Of a DNA stretch of 64,000 nt, positions 30,645-41,559 are shown piece after piece. Position numbers and translations under genes: made by a program. How positions within the stretch are numbered: position 1 is the stretch's first letter; every line of letters begins with the position of its first letter. Below the pieces are notes generated by a model. It was not told where the DNA came from. It saw nothing but the letters and a program-made list of their open reading frames with translations, and did not search any database. Source of the DNA: Liopterus haemorrhoidalis. Its lineage: Eukaryota > Arthropoda > Insecta > Coleoptera > Dytiscidae. The stretch is taken from contig OZ020616.1 of the NCBI GenBank assembly GCA_963971575.1, positions 11,207,934 through 11,271,933 of the forward strand, written 5' to 3'.

Positions 30645-31000
30645 GAAAGAAAATGTCAGAACCTAAGAGACAACAAACTACGGCGAATAAAAGAAGAAAC
30701 CAAAAAATGGAATTTCGAAGGGACAAGACAGCAAATAAAACGACTAGACTAAAAATTGGCCATTCTAGACTGACAGACAAACACAGACTTGAAAGGAAAA
30801 ACCCACCAACCTGTGGCGAGTGTAATACAAGATTGACAATTAAACATATTATACTAGACTGCACAAAATACGAAACGATACGACAACGACCCCATATACC
30901 TGACAACTTACAAGAAGACCTCAGTAACAAGGCCGAAAACCTGGCAAATCTCCACAAATTTTTACTCTATATTGTATTAATATTTCATATAATAATATAA
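30645..31000 (+). pseudogene. LINE C-terminal Cys/His region
   Basis: Frame 30653-31000 contains LKIGHSRLTDKHRLERKNPP then TCGECNTRLTIKHIILDC (C-x2-C-x8-H-x4-C), the zinc-knuckle-like tail that follows RNase H in Jockey/I-type LINEs. It belongs to the same protein as 30132-30644 but is in another frame. Confidence 0.82.
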
Positions 31001-31489
31001 ATACAAAATATAATGTAAATTAATAATGTACGGGCACTAATCATCATAGCAGTGGATGTGCCTCGGTTTTTAGTTAAAAAAAAGATTATGTCGTTGGTTA
31101 TTAGTTTATTTTGCAAACAAACGTTGCAATTGTTTATAGCATTTATGCTCATAGATATCGTCCGCACAACTTTACAGCGCGGGAGAATGCATACCTTATA
31201 GTGAACAATAATATCTAATAACGAGTATGGAATAATTCTTCCTTCACTAGTGAAGGAATGAAATGCACGCAAAATGAACGAAGATAAGTGGTTTATAATG
31301 ACATTCCAACTCTTATGATAGAATAAATCTCTGTAGTCAAAATTGATAAATTCTATAGTGGTCGTGGAGAATATACTATCTTATCTAATGCCGTACTGAG
31401 AATATACATATTTATATATTTATATACGTATACATATTCAAAAATAAATTATAATTGTTCAACTCTCTTTTAAACCAAGTTTATATAAA

Positions 31490-31712
31490 ATGTAGAAGGA
31501 CTCCTTGCTTCTTGTTCGGATCGGAGAGGGAAGACGGGATGAGAATAGGAAGAAAGAGAGGAACACTGGAGGAAGAACAAATAAATGAGATAAAAAATAT
31601 TAAAACATTATCAAATATCAAATATAGTAGGTTATTTTATTTTTTATTTTATTTGTAATGGTTAATACCCTAAATGCCGCAAGGCATAAGAAAATAAAGA
31701 ATTATTACATTA
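31490..31712 (+). mobile_element. LINE 3' end, same family as 19530-20800
   Basis: A short 5'-truncated copy: purine-rich coding tail (GGAAGAAAGAGAGGAACACTGG), then the 3' UTR TAATGGTTAATACCCTAAA-TGCCGCAAGGCATAAGAAAATAAAG. The 67-codon frame 31455-31658 is its residue. Confidence 0.8.
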
Positions 31713-31714
31713 TA

Positions 31715-32980
31715 TATTACCTACAGACATAATTCACCAAACATAAGCAGCACAATTACACAACATTTTCTTTTTACAATTAAAAATATCCTACGTAGAG
31801 ATCCTATTTAGACAAATTTGTAAAATTTGATGGATAGATTGTTAATAATTTTATTCAAGATTGTTAGTTTTGTGTAGGAAACTTGTAATCTGTGGTATTT
31901 AGGGGCAGATATATTTTAATATAAATTAAAAATAAGACATAAATAATCATAAAGTGATTTGAAACATTCGATTGTATTAATAATTAAAGCTTATGTATAA
32001 GGCACAGAAAGAATAGCTGAGGCTGGTTCCCCCGTCCTCAATCATAATGCCATTTCGCGCACATCTCTTCAATTCCCTGGCGTGTTACAAGTGATAATAA
32101 TTCATTCCATGTTCTCGTATGTGCTCGGACTTAAAGCCCACCCGAAACTTCGATGATTTATGGAAAATATTACAAGACGTTTTGGTGATCGCAAAAAAAA
32201 GTATAACAAATTTTTGTAAATTCCCCAGTGACTGACCATCCAATGGTTTTCAGAAGGAATTCTATTGGGAATTAAGAAGTTGGACGTTTCTGCATTGCGA
32301 ATTTTTAGAAATGTCTCTGGTGAAAATGTTTAGAATGAAACATTGCGAAGGTAAAACATACATAACGAATGTGACATGGTCAAAATGCTAGTTTGGTATT
32401 CAGACCGCTATTGGACACCCCTGGGACAACCCCCGGGATGTTTTTTTCGGTTTTGTGTGATTTTGTTATGACACGAAGTAAATGATGGGAAAATAATTTT
32501 GAAAAATTGCTACTGAAAACTTGTTTAGATTTATTTTTAACATAACTTAGTAACGGATGAATCAATGTTAAACAACATTAGGCATGTTTTCCTCTCATAA
32601 GTTTAATATCCCAAGTTTATGGGACCACCTATACTAAATGTATCAAAATATCTGGCAGTAATAAAATACAGCAAGTTCTCTTATTACGGGTGAATTTAAA
32701 TCGTATTTTAATGCCAAAAAGAATAATATATTAGAGAAGGTTTACATTACAGCACGATTATAAATACACATATCGGAAAAGTCTAGGGATATAAAAAAAT
32801 ATATGAAAATAAATAGCGTATGGTTTCTTTTGTACGTTTATTGTATTCTATCAATTACAATACTCAATAAAGAATAGTTAACAAGAAAAAAAGCTAAATG
32901 TTATTTATAAAAATAATCAATATTTGAAAAAAAAATATATATATATGTACAGATTTATGTACAGAATAAAAAAAAAAACA
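31715..32980. other. no recognisable feature
   Basis: AT-rich. The left and middle parts show no coding similarity. The last ~120 bp, with a short AT repeat at 32935-32945, are probably the outer flank or decayed end of the Tc1-like element that follows. Confidence 0.4.
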
Positions 32981-32984
32981 TAAA

Positions 32985-33790
32985 ATGCTAATAGAGAGCA
33001 TGACCTCCACGTTGGTTGATCACAGCCCTACATGTGCGATTCATGGACAAAATAACATTATCGATGTCTTCTTGCGGTAACTGTGTCCATTCTGCTCTTA
33101 GAAGCTCTTTGAATTTAAAATTATCGTGGATGTTATCCATATCTGGAGTAGTTCTTCTCTTAAGCATGTCCCACACATGTTCAATCAGATTTAGATCCGG
33201 TGACTGTGCTGGCCATGGTATCGCATCAATACCTTCGTTATCCAGCCAGTTCGTTACAATTCGCGCAACATGTGACCGAGCATTATCCTGGCCAAGACGA
33301 ACCTGATCACCAACAGCACCACGAAATGGACGTACAATTGGTTGAAGAATATTATCCAAATATTGTTGTGCTGTTAAAATCTATTGGGGAAAACGATATC
33401 AGTTCTATCGCCAATGACAATCCCACCCTATGCCATAACAGTACCACCTCTGTAAATGGGAACTTCCTGGACGTGCCTCGAACGTTCCAAAATATCGGAC
33501 CTTCTCCACACCATTGTTCGACGAGAATCTGGATGAATTCCAAATCTGGACTCATCAGTAAACAAAACTGTAGCCTAATCATTATCATACCAATATTGAA
33601 AATTGTGTCACCAGTCTAATCTTGCTCTGTGATTGCCTCTAAAGAGGGGTTGACATCTGATTGGTCGTCGAGATAGAATACTAATAGTATAATACGAATA
33701 GTCTGCTGCTACAAATCTTTACTGAAACGTACGAGTCAATGCCACAGCTCTGGGATGCTCGCCAGCCTGACGACATGAACAAGTGGAGCG
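32985..33790 (-). pseudogene. Tc1-like transposase, DD34E catalytic half
   Basis: Minus strand. From about 33790 the decayed N-terminal end of the catalytic domain is visible (RGNHRARLDW near 33630), then the first Asp block (VLFTDESRFGIHPDSRR, ~33565-33515) and RGGTVMA-GGIVIGDRTD. The open frame 33359-32988 carries the second Asp (QDNARSHVARI) and, 34 residues later, the Glu in AQSPDLNLIEHVWDML, then the C-terminal NQRGGHALY-stop. All three catalytic residues are still encoded, but several stops and shifts lie between blocks. DNA-binding domain and termini not found. Confidence 0.87.
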
Positions 33791-34039
33791 GAATGAAAGA
33801 CTTTTAAAATTGTTAGAAGTGTATAAAAAAATAAGGCCAATTGCAAAAAAGACGTTCGAAAAAATTTTAAGACTTTGCGCTCTTATTATAGGGAAGAGTT
33901 GAAGAAAATCGAATCTTCTAAACGATAAGGAGCAAGTGCCGACGTTGTTTACAGTCCAACATCCTAGGTATTTTATGCACTAAAATTTCTAGGTTTCACT
34001 GAACGTCCACCTTACTGAGCCATATAATTTAACACAGGT

Positions 34040-34313
34040 AGTTAGATGGGGTGCTACCAAATTCTCAAGAGGGGACAAAAATTCTCAAGAAGGATACCAG
34101 AGGTAGGTGTCCGCATCCATCCGAAAGTAATTTGGTAGTCATTTGGTCGATGAGAAGAATTTGTTTTAATAAATTAATATGAGTATATTCTGTATAATTT
34201 TTAAGCCACTCCTTCATCCATCGTTTTCGATTTACGAATCGCTTTGTACCAAAATACAACACTAAATCCAAGCAGGCTTTTTGCTTATTACTCTTGATAA
34301 TAATAATATTCAC
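34040..34313 (-). pseudogene. PIF/Harbinger-like transposase N-terminal fragment
   Basis: Minus strand 34313-34150 reads RKRWMKEWLKNYTEYTHINL, and after a shift PNYFRMDADTYL, which follows the pattern of the N-terminal region of Harbinger nucleases (W-x-W...LL...F-NYLRM). Short and frame-broken; no DDE part. Moderately confident family call by motif only. Confidence 0.45.
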
Positions 34314-34319
34314 TTTTTT

Positions 34320-35420
34320 GATGTTCTCCAGATAACTTCTAGTGATTACTGACTAAAATACTGTCGGTAATAATGATAGTGTAAGGTAATTTTTTGCAAC
34401 TGGTAAAAATACTAGTAGTGTCATTATTATTGACTCAGTATTACTGACATTATTATTGGTAGTATAAGGTCCGCTTATAAGACACTTGTTCTTGTTTCAC
34501 AAGAATTGAAAAAATGGAGTAAAGAATTATGGTTTCGTGATTGATAGTTAAATGTTGATATTTTTTATTTTAGGTGATGAATAAAGTTCAAGTATGTTTT
34601 CATGTTAAGATAATTAATAATAATAATAATATACATTTATTTAACTTCAAAACAATACAAGTTAAGTTTTACAAGTTAATTATAGCACACAATAATCAGT
34701 AAAAAATTCTTCCTAGCAAAAAATCATGTCGAGTAGTGTTATTATTAATTAGGACGAAACCAAAGATTCAGTTCAATACCTAATACTATGAAGTGTTGTT
34801 TCTTTTGCAAAAAGTAAAATATTGTCCAGAAACACCTCTGTAGATTGTCACCTTTAAGAACAAACCCCGTGTAATATATTCGTGGTGGGTAGTGCTAGGC
34901 GTTATGTTAGTATTTGTGATGGTGTCCCAGTGGACCAAGTCGAACTTTTCACAAACACTATGATGCACACAAATTCAATCCCGGTATATCCCTTCCAGCC
35001 TTCTATCGGCTTCCTTTACATACATCCCTCTCGTCCTCTCACCCCTCGCCCCTCGCCAGGCACCCTTCCTCACTCCACCGACAACTGCAAGTCTGACCGA
35101 TGATGAATCGACCAACATGATTTGTAGAAAAACTTTTCAGTTATGAGAAAATTTTATTTTTACAAAGTTTTTGTTTTGGGTTTTGTTGATGGATTTAGAG
35201 ATGTGAAGGTAGGGGCTAACGTAAATATCAAATAAAAATTGATGTTAAGTGTGAATTTTGACATATTTCAGAGTTGTATGTACCCAAATAAGTGAAAGAA
35301 AACCACATAATGCTGGATGCTTGTGATTTTTATTGGAAGGATTTTTTGCTGTAAACACGTCAAATTAAAAAAAAATTTCGTTGTTTTTTAAGTATTCATA
35401 TCAACGGCTGGAGGTCTAGA
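34320..35420. other. no clear gene; terminal-motif match at 35250
   Basis: 34330-34470 has repeated TACTG/CAGTA motifs that could be a decayed MITE. 34860-35110 is CT-rich on the plus strand with frames on both strands and no recognised domain. 35250-35295 (AAGTGTGAATTTTGACATAT) resembles the terminal palindrome region of the repeat family ending at 4625. Confidence 0.4.
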
Positions 35421-36553
35421 TCAGTGGTTCTTAACCTAGGGTCGCGACCCAATTTTGGGTCGCGAAGCATATTTCTTAGGTCGCGCAGAGTCGAACCAAA
35501 AAAGTTAGTAATACACCAAATAATGAGTAAAACACACGCCACTGCTTTGCGTAAGTAAGACTAATAAGCTCTCTGTCACAAACTCTAGTTTTTCAAAAAG
35601 TATTACCATTACGGGCAGAAGTCATAATATTTTTGAGAAAAAAGAAACACCCATTAGCATCTAAATTCTCCGAGTTGAAGTGGATTACTCAAGTTGCTTA
35701 TTTCTTAGATATTTTATTTAAAATTAATAATCTAATTACGTCTATGAAAGGACGTAATCATACTTTTATTGAATTAACTGAAAAAATTACAGGTTTTAAA
35801 AATAAACTCAAATTATGGAGAAATAAAGTTAAAGTAAAGAAATTTGCGCTTTCCCGACTCTTAATTTACTTCTTGAAGACAATAATGTTGATATAACAGA
35901 TTTTGAAATACAGAAAATTATTATTAATCATTTAGAAAAACTAATAGCAGACTTTGATCGATATTTCCCAGCAGACGATATTTTCAAATATAATTGGGTT
36001 CGAATGCCATTTAATTTTGATGTAAGTGATTTGCATGAGGAATTTTTTAATATTAATCAATTTCAAGAACAATTAATAGAAATACAAAGTGACCAAGCTC
36101 TTCGATACAATTTCAAGAAAAACACTGGATCTTTATGCTTTCTGGTTAAAACAACATATATGTACGAGGCTGTTTTTTTGGCTCTGTGTGTGATCATAAA
36201 CAAATACCAGAACAAGTTACATCCTGAAATAGATATAAGGTGCTCCTTGACAAGCATTCGACCGAGGTTTGAAGATCTTTCAAAATGTTAAGTTATAAAT
36301 ATATTTTAATTTGGTCAATAAAAATTATTAAAAACACGTGATTATTCATTAAATATCCATTGGATCAAAAAGTACTTTTGTTTATTATTAAAAAAAATAA
36401 ATAAATAAATAAAAAAAATCATCATTGTAAAATTGAAGATTTAAAAAAAAAGAACCAATGAAAAAAATTTGCTTTTGTTTTTGGGTCGCGACATGAACAT
36501 ATTTCTCAAATTTGGGTCGCAGCTTAAAAAGGTTAAGAACCACTGGTCTAGAT
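35414..36553 (+). mobile_element. hAT transposon with transposase C-terminal half
   Basis: Element 35422-36545 (1124 bp), 16-bp perfect ends CAGTGGTTCTTAACCT, duplication GTCTAGAT at 35414-35421 and 36546-36553. GGGTCGCGAC blocks lie subterminally on both sides. Confidence 0.94.
35610..36291 (+). pseudogene. hAT transposase C-terminal half (FAM200/ZBED5-like)
   Basis: Frame 35633-35896 reads LASKFSELKWITQVAYFLDI and FIELTEKITGFKNKLKLWRN. Then a shift leads to DFEIQKIIINHLEKLIADFD, and frame 36004-36291 gives FNINQFQEQLIEIQSDQALR, FVFLALCVIINKYQNKL-type sequence and SLTSIRPRFEDL near the stop. This is the region from the insertion domain to the C-terminal dimerisation motif of hAT transposases. 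The highly conserved Trp and Cys in the last catalytic part have changed. N-terminal half absent. Confidence 0.87.
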
Positions 36554-36588
36554 AATAATAAATAACCTTTCCTGTTCTTATGCGCCTC

Positions 36589-37719
36589 CTACGAGGGTTA
36601 CCTTTTATATTTTTACAAACAACCACTAGATGGCAATATTGAAATGTGTCATTACTATATTCGTAAAATTTGACATTTGTTATTGTGAAATTAGTGGCAG
36701 ATTATAAATTGATCAAGCAGTTTGTTGACAGTGAGCGTTTAAAAAAAAAATTTGTGAAAAAATTAATATTACCCGTGAAGGTGTTCGTTGGATGATTTTT
36801 TACGATTTTAGAAAAGGCCTAACTCAAATCCAATGCATAGATTCGCTTCGTTCAGGTTTTCGCAATGAAGCACCATCAGAAAAGACTGTTTACAATTGGT
36901 TTGCAAAATTTCGTCGTGGTCGTGCGTCCGTCAGAAATGAATCTCTTGAAGGTCGACCAAAATCAGTTGTGATTCAAAAAAACATCGATGCTGTGCGCAA
37001 AATGATTGAATAAGTTCGGCGTGTGACTTACCGTGAGATAGAGGCATTCCAAAGGATCACAAACTGCAATACATTCGATTTTGCATGAACAAGCGGTGAA
37101 AAATATCTATTCCCGATGGATTAAAAACTAAGCAACAATCCACTGTTTGGGTCTTCCAAGATGAACCGTAACCCACAAAAGTTGTTCTTCCACGAAGCAT
37201 TTCCAAGAAGATGATCGCTTGTTTCTTCGGTTGTACTGGACATGTCGCAACTATTCCATTAGAGGATCGGAGAACAGTTAATGCTGAATAGTATACAACA
37301 ATTTGTTTGCCAGAAGTCATCGACAAAATCAGGAGAAACAAACAAAAACATCATCATTCTTCATCATGACAATGCAAGCTCCCACACAGCACGTCAAACA
37401 ATTGATTATTTGAAGGAGAAAAGCATCTAATTAATGTCTCATTGCCCGTATTTACCTGATTTATTCCCTAATGACTTTTTTTTGTTCCCCAATGTCAAAC
37501 AAAAAAAGCGTGGACAGCGATTTGCATCACCTCAAGAAGCTGTTGAAGTCTTCGAAAACCATGTTTTTGAGATACCAACTCCAGAGTGGCAAAAATGTTT
37601 CGAGAATTGGTTTGAACACATGCAAAAGTGTATAAATCTTAAAGGTGAATATTTTGAAAAGAAATAAAACAGTTTGTTCCAAAAAAATGTTTTTGTAAGA
37701 ACTTAAAAGGTGGCCCTCG
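36589..37719 (+). mobile_element. mariner element with both termini
   Basis: 5' end CGAGGGTTACCTTTTATATT after TA (36587-36588); 3' end AACTTAAAAGGTGGCCCTCG followed by TA at 37720-37721. Same family as the copies at 1-455 and 456-1466. It has suffered an internal deletion near 37110 and multiple indels. A hAT MITE is inserted right at its 3' tip. Confidence 0.92.
36760..37667 (+). pseudogene. mariner transposase, first catalytic block deleted
   Basis: Frame 36792-37013 reads MIFYDFRKGLTQIQCIDSLR, SEKTVYNWFAKFRRGRASVR and EGRPKSVV, the helix-turn-helix region. After a stop and shift the second helix-turn-helix breaks off near 37110 (IPDGLK), and coding resumes at KQQSTVWVFQDEP, so the DETW block with the first Asp is lost. 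Then ACFFGCTGHVATIPLEDRRT, a frame-broken second Asp block near 37365, and 37434-37667 with PNDFFLFPNVKQKKRGQRF (third Asp) to NLKGEYFEKK-stop. Inactive. Confidence 0.88.
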
Positions 37720-37921
37720 TACCAGTGGCGGCACAAGCGGAGGGTCCCCCCATTTATTCTGGCCCTCAGTTGGCCCCCCCTAGAATTGTTTGGAGAAAAA
37801 TTTATATTAGAATTGAGGACCTATTTTTAGGTCATCACTTGTATTTGGCCCCCCCAAATTTTACTACAAAATTTCCTGCCCCCCTCAGATTTTGAGAGCT
37901 AGCGCCACCACTGCCTCGTAC
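37715..37921. mobile_element. hAT-type MITE inserted in the mariner 3' tip
   Basis: Element 37723-37913 (191 bp), ends CAGTGGCGGCAC / GCGCCACCACTG, duplication CCTCGTAC at 37715-37722 and 37914-37921. The duplicated bases are the last mariner bases, its TA and one flank base. Internal GGCCCCCC blocks and an AGGTCATCACTTGTATTTGG module are shared with related MITEs. Confidence 0.93.
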
Positions 37922-38597
37922 AAGTAAAAAGTGATTAATTCTGCCAAATGACTTGTAAAATCGGTATAAATCATATCAACTTGTTTTTCACTATCCAAAA
38001 CTTTGTTTACAATTTCGGTGAAACGTATTTAATTTGTTGATCTACGACCATGAAATAATAATAAATGCATTACGTGTCCAACCGTATATATATAATACTG
38101 TTCATATTGCAACAAGTGCAAAAAAGTCACGATCAATTTATATGCATTTGGATGATAGTCTGTCCTAGTACTAAAGTGTATAAAATATATACCTGCATGG
38201 AATCTTTAACTAAATATTGGGTAACACATTTACTTATGCATTTAGATGTACCTTGATGTTAACTGTAGCGGAAAAACAGATCTTCCCGTTTATACGAGTC
38301 GTGTCTTTCCTCGGGGAGTTTACGATTGTGCTCTAAAACAGAATATATGATTAACTTGACAATTGTATATAGAGGCAAGCAGTGTCAACCGCAGGTACAA
38401 CAGAAAAGAATGAAGTTTTAATTTTTAATTGACCTCAACAGAGGTCCTTCGAGATTTAATCATAATGAACGCTCTTCTACTCGGAAAATGTATGGAAATG
38501 AAAAGATTTTCACAGAGAAATGGTAAACTTAAATATATATAAGACAACAAAATAAATCTATGAAGACTGCAATTATATCCAATATGCTATCCAATAT
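37922..38597. other. no recognisable feature
   Basis: AT-rich flank; no coding or repeat structure seen. Confidence 0.4.
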
Positions 38598-38810
38598 GAG
38601 TTTATTTTATCATAGAACATAGAGGTTTTATTTCTATAACAATCGTTGATTGACAGCAATGTAATTTGCGTTTATTTTAAAATAGAACAGAAATTGTCAA
38701 CTTGTTACTAGTTAACTAAGTGTGGGTGAAAGTAAGAGCACCGTTTACAATTTCCTTCAGAAGAAACGTTTTAAATCATATAAATTTCAAGTTGCGAGAA
38801 AACTAAAGGT

Positions 38811-39556
38811 ATGATTATAAGTACAAGACCGGTGAAACAGCACATTAAATTAGAAGGAAAAACCATAGAACAAGTCGAGCATTTCAAATATCTCGGATCC
38901 GTTTTTTCAGCAGACGGAAAAATAGACCGAGAAATAACGGAACGAGTTGGATCTGCTGACAGGCTATTTAATAGCATTAAGAACTCTTTCTTGGCAAAAC
39001 GAGAAATTCCGACTGAGGCAAAAGCCCAGATATTTAAGAATGTGGCCATACCAGTGCTGACATGTGGTCAGAGGCTTGGACAACAACGGAGAAGCTGAGA
39101 AGCAGAATAAGAAGTAGCGAAATGAGGTTCCTACGAAAGATCAAGGGAAAGACAAAATTGGACCGAATAAGGAACACAGAATATAGAGAAGAACTGAGAA
39201 CCAAACTAATAGAAGAAATAATAGAAGAAGGGCAACTTAGAGGGTACGGTGATATCCAAAAAATGGAAGAGAGTAGAGACACGAAGAAGATTTACGAGGC
39301 TAAAGTAACTATAGGAAGACGCCGAGGAAGACCGAGAAAGGAGTGGAGCGACGAAATCAAAAGTGCAATAGAGAGAAGAGGCATCATCTGGAATGGAGCG
39401 AAAAGTAGGACAAAGAATAGGAGTGAATGGAAAAAGCTGTGGCGTCTTTCTCCCACGAAAGAAGAGAACAACTTTGTACTTGTTCAAAGCAATCAAACTC
39501 TACATACAAAGCCCAACACCAGTGATAGTGAAAGAAATCTTTCAACGATTAAGTAA
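38811..39556 (+). pseudogene. LINE reverse-transcriptase C-terminal region
   Basis: Frame 38811-39098 reads IEQVEHFKYLGSVFSADGKI, DREITERVGSADRLFNSIKN and FKNVAIPVLTCG. After a shift at ~39065 frame 39062-39556 continues SEAWTTTEKLRSRIRSSEMR, FLRKIKGKTKLDRIRN, EEGQLRGYGDIQKMEES and GRRRGRPRKEWSDEIKSA. This is the standard order after the polymerase core in a LINE common in Hemiptera and other insects. One frame break; 5' part missing. Confidence 0.87.
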
Positions 39557-39589
39557 GTAAGTATAAATTTCAAAATCACCAGAAATATT

Positions 39590-40010
39590 GCTGAACGATT
39601 ATGAGAAATCATTTTTGCGAAATAATGATGGAGAGAATTAATAATAATGAAAATAATGTAAATAATTTTTTTTTTACCGATGGGATTACGTTTTACATTC
39701 ATGGTGAAGTTAAGGCCAGAAAAGGTGAACGTTTGGGCAGGTTTGGTAGGAATGCATATCATTCGTCCTTTTTTTATAGACGGAAATCTTACAGCTCAAA
39801 AATATCTGGTTTTGTTAGAAAATAGAGCAATATCTGCATTAAATGTATTAAATATTCCAGGTGAAGGGTAGTTTCAACACGACGGTACCCCAGCGCATAG
39901 TGCCAAAATAATTAAAACATTTTTAAATCAAACATTTCTTGTTGGATTGGACGTGGCGGCAAAATAGAATGGCCCTATAGCACCGAACGATTTTTTTTTT
40001 TTGACTTTTC
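39590..40010 (+). pseudogene. Tc1/mariner-type DDE fragment
   Basis: Reading across frames: FFFTDGITFYIHGEV (first Asp; relatives have TDEA), KVNVWAGLVGMHIIRPFFID, GNLTAQKYLVLLENRAI, then FQHDGTPAHSAKIIKTFL (second Asp) and PNDFFFLTF near 39985 (third). Shifts occur at ~39680 and ~39870. The N-terminal DNA-binding domain is absent. Confidence 0.75.
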
Positions 40011-40011
40011 G

Positions 40012-40295
40012 ATAGCTATATGAAACGTAAAGCAAAGCCCAACGAAAAGCTGCATCCAGAAATAATTTTTCGGGCCCAAGAAAAAGGTTGGATGACAGAG
40101 GAATTGGTTTTAGATTGGTTAAATGGATATGCGGAAAACGGCCAGGTTCTCTGAGAAAACCTCGCTCCTTGATGCATTTCGAGGCCACCTTACGTCAGGT
40201 GTTAAGGAAAAAATACAGGTATTTAATTCCGATAATACCAGGTGTTCTGACACCTCAGTTGCAAGTCTTGGATGTATAGGTCAATAAACCATTTA
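40012..40295 (+). pseudogene. pogo/DDE_1 transposase fragment
   Basis: MKRKAKPNEKLHPEIIFRAQ, EKGWMTEELVLDWLN and RKRPGSLRKPRSLL are followed, in another frame, by LDAFRGHLTSGVKEKIQ, the DDE_1 block with the second catalytic Asp, then IPGVLTPQLQVLDV and NKPF. Frames shift at least twice. No termini found. It abuts the Tc1-like fragment with no gap, so one probably inserted in or recombined with the other. Confidence 0.8.
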
Positions 40296-40769
40296 ATAAT
40301 AATAAAACCGTCTTAGCGGCCTAAACAAATAAGGGCCCTAGGCAGTTGTCTAGTCTGCTCTAAGTCCGTTCCTGATCGATAGTGATGGTTTTAAGAGGTA
40401 CTACATTTCAAATAATTTAAATGGGTCTGAAGACGACATTTTGTGGGAGACTGAAAGAAAGCATACTAATGATACTGATGCGATTTTCGGATACCTTTTT
40501 TTTCAAAATACCTTCATGAAAAATTTTGGTGTAGCGTTAAAGTCGCGTTATATTCGGGCTATTACGGTTGTTTCATTATTATTAATTCTCTACATCATTA
40601 TTTCGCGAGAATGATTTATACATTTCAAAACTTTTTACTTTTTAGCAAATGTAGTAACAAGTTGACAATTCCTGTTGTATTTTAAAATAAACGCACTTTA
40701 TATTGCTGTCAATCAACGGTTGTTATAGAAATGAAACCTCTATGTTCTATGATAAAATAAACTCACGGT

Positions 40770-41265
40770 ATATAGCTGACACGGTATTCTACTGCTCGTG
40801 AGTAGAATTTTACCTTAACAAATCATTAATTCAAAATTTTCCCCAACTTAAATTCTTTAACTTCGTGTTTATTCGTACATATTCGAGTGTTTTCGTATCG
40901 TCACACGCAAGTTTAAAGTTTTAACGTGTAGTTATAAAATATTCATGTTGACTGATGAAAATGCTGGTCTCCTAGATTGGTTCGCGAACGTTACTTGCCC
41001 TGAAATATTATACCACGACATCTCTGTAACACAGCGAGAACTGTCGTACGTCTCTCACCCCCAACACCCGCCACCGCATATGTAATTACATTTTTATACC
41101 TGAAATATTTAACAGCCCACTGACTTTTATTAAGCAGTGTTATGACAGGGCAAGAAAATAACATAATTGGTTTGGTTTATTAAAAATTACACAGATTTTT
41201 ATCGTTAGCGGTAGGTTTACGTTTTGAATTTTTAAATTCCAAAATATAAGGGGGACACAAAAGTA
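40770..41265. other. no recognisable feature
   Basis: AT-rich with no coding similarity. Confidence 0.4.
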
Positions 41266-41269
41266 TCTA

Positions 41270-41526
41270 TTGTTTCATATATCTTACTTCGAAAACTCGA
41301 ATACTTCGGACATATAATAAGAAAGAGGTAAGGCTTGTTTGCAACTAATACTGCAACATAAGGGCCGTAGACGATCCGGTCGACCACGTATCCTGTTTAT
41401 AAAACCTCCACCAATGGTTTCAGCTACCTCAATAGTTCTTATCCGGAGAGCTGCAAACAAAGTAAAAATTGCCAATGTGATAGCCAAAACCCGAAGGGAA
41501 TAGGGACTACAAGAAGAAGCAGCTTA
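41270..41526 (+). pseudogene. LINE C-terminal tail fragment
   Basis: Across frames: RKLEYFGHIIRK, LQLILQHKGRRRSGRPRI, then IRRAANKVKIANVIAKTRRE and QEEAA-stop. This is the end of a LINE reverse-transcriptase protein (LEY-GH-MR...GRRS-GR...). The minus-strand 67-codon frame at 41284-41487 is its shadow. Confidence 0.7.
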
Positions 41527-41559
41527 AATATTAACTGAGTAAAAGGAGAGATACTACTG

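Larger units (their letters stand above)
30118..31098 (+). mobile_element. 5'-truncated Jockey-type LINE with 14-bp target duplication
   Basis: ATTATGTCGTTAGT at 30118-30131 and ATTATGTCGTTGGT at 31085-31098 (one mismatch) bracket a sequence ending in an A-run at 31077-31084, the signature of a target-primed LINE insertion. Body 30132-31084 (953 bp). It interrupts the interior of the long inverted-arm structure. Confidence 0.85.
28142..31371. mobile_element. 3.2-kb structure with ~255-bp inverted arms
   Basis: Left arm 28142-28645 (253 bp after removing the MITE at 28376 and its duplicated site) is inverse to right arm 31115-31371. Both arms include the 20-bp palindrome TTCCTTCACTAGTGAAGGAA (28273 and 31240). 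The interior holds a direct duplication, a Helitron 3' end and a 5'-truncated LINE. No transposase for the outer structure was identified. It may be a long-TIR or foldback transposon. Confidence 0.7.
38598..40764. mobile_element. inverted arms (~113 bp) enclosing three element fragments
   Basis: 38598-38710 (GAGTTTATTTTATCATAGAA... to CAACTTGTTACTA) is inverse to 40651-40764. Between them lie a LINE tail, a Tc1-like fragment and a pogo fragment, all in plus orientation. Could be a foldback or long-TIR element that collected insertions; no target duplication identified. Confidence 0.6.
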
